Origin: an uncultured Bacteroidales bacterium
GTDB lineage: Bacteria > Bacteroidota > Bacteroidia > Bacteroidales > UBA932
Length of the DNA: 45,114 nucleotides
NCBI GenBank assembly: GCA_900320185.1
Contig: ONRD01000017.1
Span: forward strand, 1 to 45,114
Direction of reading: 5' to 3'
Shown here: positions 41,083 to 45,114 of the stretch, piece by piece
How positions within the stretch are numbered: position 1 is the first letter of the stretch
Layout of the letters: each line of letters opens with the position of its first letter
Program-made: the position numbers and the translations under genes
The notes under the pieces: generated by a model
Databases searched by the model: none
Told to the model about the DNA's origin: nothing
What the model saw: the letters and a program-made list of their open reading frames with translations, nothing else

Positions 41083-41163
41083 GGCTTTGTCTTTTTCCCG
41101 AAATTTAGGAAAAAAACGCTCCTTAACCTACACTGCGGGGCCTTATTTTCAGATGCTTCTTAG

Positions 41164-41171
41164 TATATTTG
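41164..41171 (+). promoter_or_regulatory. -7 promoter box abutting the esterase-HD gene
   Basis: TATATTTG ends 5 nt before the ATG (41177), so the mRNA is predicted to start at or next to the start codon. Confidence 0.5.
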
Positions 41172-41176
41172 CAGAA

Positions 41177-42478
41177 ATGGACCGTCAGGAATACATACTT
41201 TCCGGGAAGCGCACCATCCTGTTCTCCGATCCCGGGGCTGAAATCCTCCTTGTCGAGCCGATGGACGAGAGGGACCTGGATTTCCTCGACCGGGAGACCG
41301 GTTTCCTCCGCAGGTCCTGCTCCAGGCCGTTCGCCCTTTCCTGCCTGATCATAGAAGACTGGAACGTCGAGCTTACTCCATGGAAGGCGGCACCCGTCTT
41401 CGGAAAGGAGGCCTTCGGCGACGGAGCCTCCCGGACCCTCTCCTTCATCGAGGACGAGTTGCTTCCCGACATATTCGCAAGGCAGGCCGGGCTCTCCGGG
41501 AAGGAAGTGGTCATCGGGGGATATTCACTGGCAGCCCTTTTCGCCCTCTGGGCCGGTTACCGGAGCAGTTCGTTCTCCGGTGTCGCAGCCGCCTCTCCCT
41601 CAGTGTGGTACCCGGGGTGGATGGAATATGCGCGTACCCACTCCCCGAAGGCCTCGCGGATCTACATGAGCCTCGGGGACACCGAGGAAAAGACCCGCAA
41701 CAAGGTGATGGCAACGGCGGGGGACTGCATCCGCGAAATGGACAGGCTCCTCTCCGGCGTCCGCCACACGCTGGAATGGAATCCGGGCAACCATTTCACT
41801 GACACCGACCTCAGGACGGCAAAGGCTTTCCTCTGGAACATGGAACAGGGCGGGGACGGGATATCTCCTTCCCTCAGGCAGTATGTCCGTGAGTGCATCA
41901 TTCCTGAATATGACAACTTCGACAAGGCTCACCGCAGGGACCATGTGCAGATGGTCATCTCCCAGAGTCTCGAACTGGCCGCGCGCCATGGGGCCGACCC
42001 TCAGATGGCCTATGCCGTCGCGGCTTACCATGACACAGGCCTGTGTGAGGGCAGGGAACTTCACCACCAGGCTTCGGCCCGAATCGTCCGCCAGGATGCC
42101 CGGCTCCGGGAGTGGTTCTCGGAAGATCAGGTGGAGACGATCGCCCAGGCTGTCGAGGACCACAGGGCGTCCGCGACGCATGAGCCGCGCAGCCTCTACG
42201 GGAGGATCGTCGCCGAGGCCGACCGTTTCATCGATCCCGAGACGGTGATACGCAGGACTGTCCAGTACGGGTTCGACCACTACCCGGAAATGGACAGGGA
42301 GGCTCATTACAGGAGGATGCTCGACCATCTCCATGAGAAATACGGCAGGGGAGGCTATCTTCACCTGTGGTTCGAGGATTCTCCCAACGCGGCCCGTCTC
42401 GAGAGGCTTCGGTGCATGATTGACAACGAAGCCCTCCTCCGGAGGCTCTTCGACCGGTTCTACGATGCCGGGGATTGA
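41177..42478 (+). CDS. Fused alpha/beta-hydrolase (esterase) and HD-domain phosphohydrolase
   Basis: 433 residues with no signal peptide, so cytosolic. Residues about 1-225 form an esterase-type alpha/beta hydrolase: GGYSLAALFALWAGY with nucleophile Ser117 and WNPGNHF with His206, preceded by SFIEDELLPDIF as in Fes/esterase-D-like enzymes. Residues about 245-425 are an HD phosphohydrolase: FDKAHRRDHV, AYHDTGL with the His285-Asp286 doublet, HHQASARIV and EDHRAS. Both active sites look intact. HD proteins of this kind cleave phosphoesters or nucleotides. I do not know a characterised protein with this pairing. A GH106-like gene follows after 55 nt. Confidence 0.82.
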   Translation: MDRQEYILSGKRTILFSDPGAEILLVEPMDERDLDFLDRETGFLRRSCSRPFALSCLIIEDWNVELTPWKAAPVFGKEAFGDGASRTLSFIEDELLPDIFARQAGLSGKEVVIGGYSLAALFALWAGYRSSSFSGVAAASPSVWYPGWMEYARTHSPKASRIYMSLGDTEEKTRNKVMATAGDCIREMDRLLSGVRHTLEWNPGNHFTDTDLRTAKAFLWNMEQGGDGISPSLRQYVRECIIPEYDNFDKAHRRDHVQMVISQSLELAARHGADPQMAYAVAAYHDTGLCEGRELHHQASARIVRQDARLREWFSEDQVETIAQAVEDHRASATHEPRSLYGRIVAEADRFIDPETVIRRTVQYGFDHYPEMDREAHYRRMLDHLHEKYGRGGYLHLWFEDSPNAARLERLRCMIDNEALLRRLFDRFYDAGD

Positions 42479-42533
42479 CCCTCCCGGATGGACATCCTTT
42501 ACCCTGAACGACAGCAAGACCACACATCCAACC

Positions 42534-44516
42534 ATGAAGCATTCATTCCATACACTTTTCCTTTCCGCCGTGGCTCTTTCCCTCTGCCTGATGGCGGCCT
42601 CCGGGTGCAAGGATACTTCATCCGCCGGTTCCACCCTCTATCCGGATTCCAGGCCTTACACCAGATGGTGGTGGTTCTCTTCTGAAATCGACCCCGCGGA
42701 CGTGCGAGACCAGCTGGTCTGGCTGAAAGACCATGGATTCGGGGGAGTGGAGATAGCATGGGTCTATCCGATGTTCCTGAAGGACGACACCCCGCATCCG
42801 GATTTCCTGTCTCCCGGGTGGAGCAGCTCCGTCTCTTATGCCAAGAGAGTGGCCGATTCATTGTCCCTGGGCTGTGATTTCACCTTCGGGACGCTTTGGC
42901 CTTTCAGCGACGTCGACCTCCCGGAGGGGGACGGTACGAGGTCTTACCATGATTCGGTCGAAGTCGCAAGGCGGGCCTATACCTGGGACCATCCCAAGGT
43001 AGCGAGGATCCTGAACCATCTCGACAGGGAAGCTTTCGGAAGATACGCCGGCAAGATGGACGCGGCCCTGGCCGAGGCATGCAAGGGAAGGCGTTCCGGC
43101 TTCTTCGTAGATTCCTGGGAAGTCGAGACCGAGTATCTGTGGACTCCGGGATTCGACAAGGCTTTCTTCGAGGAGCATGGCTACGACATAACTCCCTACA
43201 TGGAAGGAAAGACTCTCTATGACGAGGCCAATATCGATGTTAAATACGATTACATGAAGACCTTGTCCGGTTACGTGATGAGGGAGTTCTACATTCCCTT
43301 CGCCCGGAACGCTACGTCTGCGGGCGCCTTCTCCAGGGCCCAGTGCGGCGGTGCGCCCACCGACCTGCTCACGGCGTTCACCCTTGTGGATATTCCGGAA
43401 ACGGAGGCGATTCTCTACGAGCCTTCCTTCAGCAAGATAGCCGCCTCGGCCGCGACCCTGTCCAGGAAGGATGCCGTCACGGCGGAGACTTTCACCTGCA
43501 TGTACGGATGGACGGGACTCAGATACAAGGACGGCCACGGACAGAGCCCCCACCAGGGACACGAACTGATAGGTGACCTCAAGCTTGTCTGCGACGCCCT
43601 TTTCGCAAACGGTACCAACCAGATCATATGGCATGGTTTCCCGTTCAACAAGGTGGGCCGTACGGACAACTGGTTCTATACTACCTGCCAGGTCAGTACC
43701 TGCGACACCTGTTCCCTCACCGGAGACGCCCTCACGGGGTTCAACGGCTACATGACCACTGTGTCTTCCTACATGAAGAAGGGAAGCAACTACAGCGACC
43801 TTGCCGTCTACATCCCGACTGAGGACGCTTGGATGGGCGGGGCCTATCCAGAATCGGTCACCTCGATGATGCCGTGGGCCCTCGGGGAATACGAGATGCG
43901 CTACATCAGGACTCCCGAAGAGTTCAAGGGGCGCCAGCCTTTGTGGGTGAACGGGCGTTTCCTTGCCGATGCTTCCTACCATGACGGCATCCTCGAGTGC
44001 GGAGATGCTTCATTCCGCTCCCTGTACGTCGATGTCGACCATCTTTCCTTCGAATCCCTTGAAAGCATCCTGCGGCTCGCGAAGGAGGGGCTTCCGGTGC
44101 TTATGTCGCGGATCCCTATCGAACCCGGGGTCAGGAAAGACAAGCGGTACGATGAGATGCTGATGGAACTCAATTCGTTGCCAAATGTTTCCAACCAGGC
44201 AAGGATAATCCCCGGAGAGCCTTTGCTTGAGGGTGATTCCCTGCCGGATTTCTGGTGCAGGGTGGACGGGGAGACGCTCTACATCTTCCTTGCCAATCCT
44301 CACTCCGGCAAGGTGTCCTATCCGATGGAGTACGGCTATTACCTCAAGGACGCGGGATGTTCCCGCGAGATCACCGTCCGTCATCATGGCAAGTCGGAGA
44401 TATGCTCCCTGGATTTCAAGCCGGGAGAGTCGAAGCTGCTGAAGGTGACGAGGGATGGGATAACCTCCGTGGACCTGGGTTATGACCCGAAGTGGAGCGG
44501 CACTCCGAGGGATTGA
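42534..44516 (+). CDS. GH106-like glycoside hydrolase lipoprotein, short form
   Basis: 660 residues with a lipoprotein signal (LCLMAASGC). The front reads RPYTRWWWFSSEIDPADV and LKDHGFGGVEIAWVYPM, which is the entry to the barrel of GH106-type alpha-L-rhamnosidases and related large glycosidases. GFFVDSWEVETEYLWTPGF, AQCGGAPTDLL and YMTTVSSYMKKGSNYSDLAVY follow, again as in that group. GH106 enzymes usually exceed 1000 residues, so the C-terminal sandwich domains are mostly absent here. Release of a terminal deoxy-sugar is likely but not certain. I see no clear terminator after it; the tRNA promoter follows. Confidence 0.78.
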   Translation: MKHSFHTLFLSAVALSLCLMAASGCKDTSSAGSTLYPDSRPYTRWWWFSSEIDPADVRDQLVWLKDHGFGGVEIAWVYPMFLKDDTPHPDFLSPGWSSSVSYAKRVADSLSLGCDFTFGTLWPFSDVDLPEGDGTRSYHDSVEVARRAYTWDHPKVARILNHLDREAFGRYAGKMDAALAEACKGRRSGFFVDSWEVETEYLWTPGFDKAFFEEHGYDITPYMEGKTLYDEANIDVKYDYMKTLSGYVMREFYIPFARNATSAGAFSRAQCGGAPTDLLTAFTLVDIPETEAILYEPSFSKIAASAATLSRKDAVTAETFTCMYGWTGLRYKDGHGQSPHQGHELIGDLKLVCDALFANGTNQIIWHGFPFNKVGRTDNWFYTTCQVSTCDTCSLTGDALTGFNGYMTTVSSYMKKGSNYSDLAVYIPTEDAWMGGAYPESVTSMMPWALGEYEMRYIRTPEEFKGRQPLWVNGRFLADASYHDGILECGDASFRSLYVDVDHLSFESLESILRLAKEGLPVLMSRIPIEPGVRKDKRYDEMLMELNSLPNVSNQARIIPGEPLLEGDSLPDFWCRVDGETLYIFLANPHSGKVSYPMEYGYYLKDAGCSREITVRHHGKSEICSLDFKPGESKLLKVTRDGITSVDLGYDPKWSGTPRD

Positions 44517-44594
44517 CGGCAGGCTTTCGCGGGAGTTATTCATGAATATTTGAAAGTTTTTTGAAAAGGATTTTTCCGAAACAGAAAGTTTTTA

Positions 44595-44602
44595 TATATT
44601 TG
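44595..44602 (+). promoter_or_regulatory. -7 promoter box for tRNA-Pro
   Basis: TATATTTG, 17 nt before the mature tRNA 5' end, with T-rich DNA about 20 nt further upstream. Confidence 0.6.
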
Positions 44603-44619
44603 CAGCCCGAAACGCGAAT

Positions 44620-44692
44620 CTGGATGTGGCGCAGTTGGTAGCGCACCTGGTTAGGGACCAGGAGGTCGCTGGTTCAAGTCCAGTCATCCAGA
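44620..44692 (+). tRNA. tRNA-Pro (anticodon AGG)
   Basis: A full 73-nt cloverleaf. The acceptor stem CTGGATG/CATCCAG is followed by discriminator A. The D arm is GCGC/GCGC with an AGTTGGTA loop. The anticodon stem CCTGG/CCAGG encloses loop TTAGGGA, and the T arm GCTGG/CCAGT encloses TTCAAGT. U33 is followed by AGG, which reads proline CCU. The C1-G72 pair with A73 is the identity pattern of bacterial tRNA-Pro, supporting the call. CCA is not encoded. A34 is unusual for bacterial proline tRNAs. Confidence 0.92.
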
Positions 44693-44697
44693 CAAAG

Positions 44698-44733
44698 TAA
44701 AGCACCTGGTTTCCAGGTGCTTTACTGTTTTTT
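44698..44733 (+). terminator. Rho-independent terminator after tRNA-Pro
   Basis: A perfect 12-bp stem, TAAAGCACCTGG with CCAGGTGCTTTA, encloses a TTT loop and is followed by a run of six T (44728-44733). Confidence 0.9.
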
Positions 44734-44940
44734 GGCTGACGCCCTTGCATCACTTGCGGTGGCATCGGCCAGGCCTCACCTTCCGGGATTTCGTCGGGCA
44801 AAGCCCTCGCATCCCTTGTGAAGGGATTTCGTCGGGCTGGCGCCCTCGCATCCCTTGCGGCGGACCGGCCTCAGGCCTCACCTTTCGGGATTTCGTCGGG
44901 CTGGCGCCCTCCGACATCCCTCTCCGCCTGCGGCGGGGCT
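44734..44940. repeat. Degenerate intergenic direct repeats downstream of tRNA-Pro
   Basis: GGGATTTCGTCGGGC occurs exactly three times (44785-44799, 44823-44837, 44887-44901), embedded in longer degenerate units. The units share G(C)GCCCTCGCATCCCTTGCGG, and two of them share AGGCCTCACCTT. Unit length varies (38 and about 64 nt) because some units lack the middle part. No gene is supported in the final 380 bases of the window; the open frames there are short, Arg/Pro-rich and low in complexity. Confidence 0.7.
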
Positions 44941-44942
44941 AT

Positions 44943-44991
44943 GCAAAACGGAATACAGCTGCTGTCCCTGCGGGCCAGCTGGCCGTTTTGC
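44943..44991. repeat. Inverted repeat enclosing the second 19-nt repeat copy
   Basis: GCAAAACGG (44943-44951) and CCGTTTTGC (44983-44991) form a perfect 9-bp stem. Between them lies TACAGCTGCTGTCCCTGCG (44954-44972), identical to 1916-1934. Confidence 0.55.
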
Positions 44992-45114
44992 CTTCCATCC
45001 CTTGCGAAAGCCGTCAGGAAGGCGGGGGCTTTGATAAATCTGAGTTCCTGCGGTTGCCCTGGTCAACTTTTTCAAATAGCTAACACGCTCTAAAAAGACA
45101 AGCACCTCATTATT

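Noticed and set aside
40003-41163. 386-codon plus-strand frame opposite the sialidase-fold gene
   Set aside because: Antisense shadow; the minus-strand protein has the signal peptide and Asp-box repeats.
44592-44801. Open frame on the minus strand over the tRNA-Pro gene
   Set aside because: It is the antisense of the tRNA (its product contains MTGLEPATSWSLTRC, a familiar artefact of antisense tRNA translation). It has no independent support.
44734-44940. Possible CRISPR array
   Set aside because: Repeat cores are followed by related, not unique, sequence; unit length varies and no cas gene is near.
44745-45105. Several open frames of 60-110 codons in the last 380 bases
   Set aside because: They overlap on both strands, are Arg/Pro/Gly-rich, follow the degenerate repeats and match no family I know.

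Overview
The window looks like a chromosomal segment from a member of the Bacteroidales, probably an uncultured, host-associated, fairly GC-rich (roughly 60% by eye) one. The evidence is: repeated Bacteroidetes-type -7 promoter boxes (TAnnTTTG) upstream of genes; few recognisable Shine-Dalgarno sites; DUF4290 and FISUMP proteins; a DksA-like protein without zinc cysteines; a eukaryote-like (type 2) IleRS; many lipoproteins with Cys-terminated signal peptides; and a tRNA without encoded CCA. I see no insertion sequence, prophage, CRISPR array or replication origin. Family or genus cannot be fixed from this alone; a Rikenellaceae- or UBA932-like gut lineage is a guess.

Layout. 1-2.8 kb: a GH99-like lipoprotein cut by the left edge, RidA, and an M15 peptidase lipoprotein. 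2.8-6.5 kb: a clear promoter and structured leader, then gtrA, a POTRA-less Omp85-type barrel and two tandemly duplicated Tat-exported metallo-beta-lactamase-fold hydrolases. 6.5-10.6 kb (minus): two glycan-active lipoproteins, DUF4838 and GH78-like. 10.6-14.3 kb: etfB-etfA-acyl-CoA dehydrogenase, a flavin electron-transfer unit, with a convergent SDR. 15.1-18.1 kb: an SGNH hydrolase, then a minus-strand group of reverse rubrerythrin, a phosphomannose-isomerase-like protein that has lost its zinc ligands, and an Hsp15-like S4 protein. 18.1-24.1 kb: addB-addA recombination nuclease. 24.1-29.4 kb: DUF4290, FtsK, LolA-like, ApbE and a small lipoprotein resembling a free-standing subtilase prodomain. 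29.4-33.0 kb: a FISUMP lipoprotein facing a minus-strand housekeeping operon cvpA-like, tsaB, rpiB, truB. 33.0-37.7 kb: ileS (type 2), a DksA-like gene, lspA. 37.7-41.1 kb (minus): a sialidase-fold lipoprotein, a six-helix membrane protein, an unrecognised lipoprotein, and a GNAT acetyltransferase. 41.1-44.5 kb: a fused esterase-HD protein and a short GH106-like lipoprotein. 44.6 kb to end: tRNA-Pro(AGG), its terminator, and 380 bases of degenerate intergenic repeats.

How the genes work together. The housekeeping parts cover tRNA charging and modification (ileS, tsaB, truB), lipoprotein maturation and trafficking (lspA, lolA-like), chromosome segregation and repair (ftsK, addAB), peroxide defence (rubrerythrin) and flavin redox chemistry (etfAB-acyl-CoA dehydrogenase, apbE). 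Scattered lipoprotein glycoside hydrolases suggest a glycan forager, although no SusC/SusD pair lies in the window.

The items most worth attention are the esterase-HD fusion, the metal-ligand-less PMI homologue, the gtrA-Omp85-MBL-MBL operon, the prodomain-like lipoprotein, the swapped GIHH signature in IleRS, and the repeat tail after the tRNA. No single element is a proven new system.
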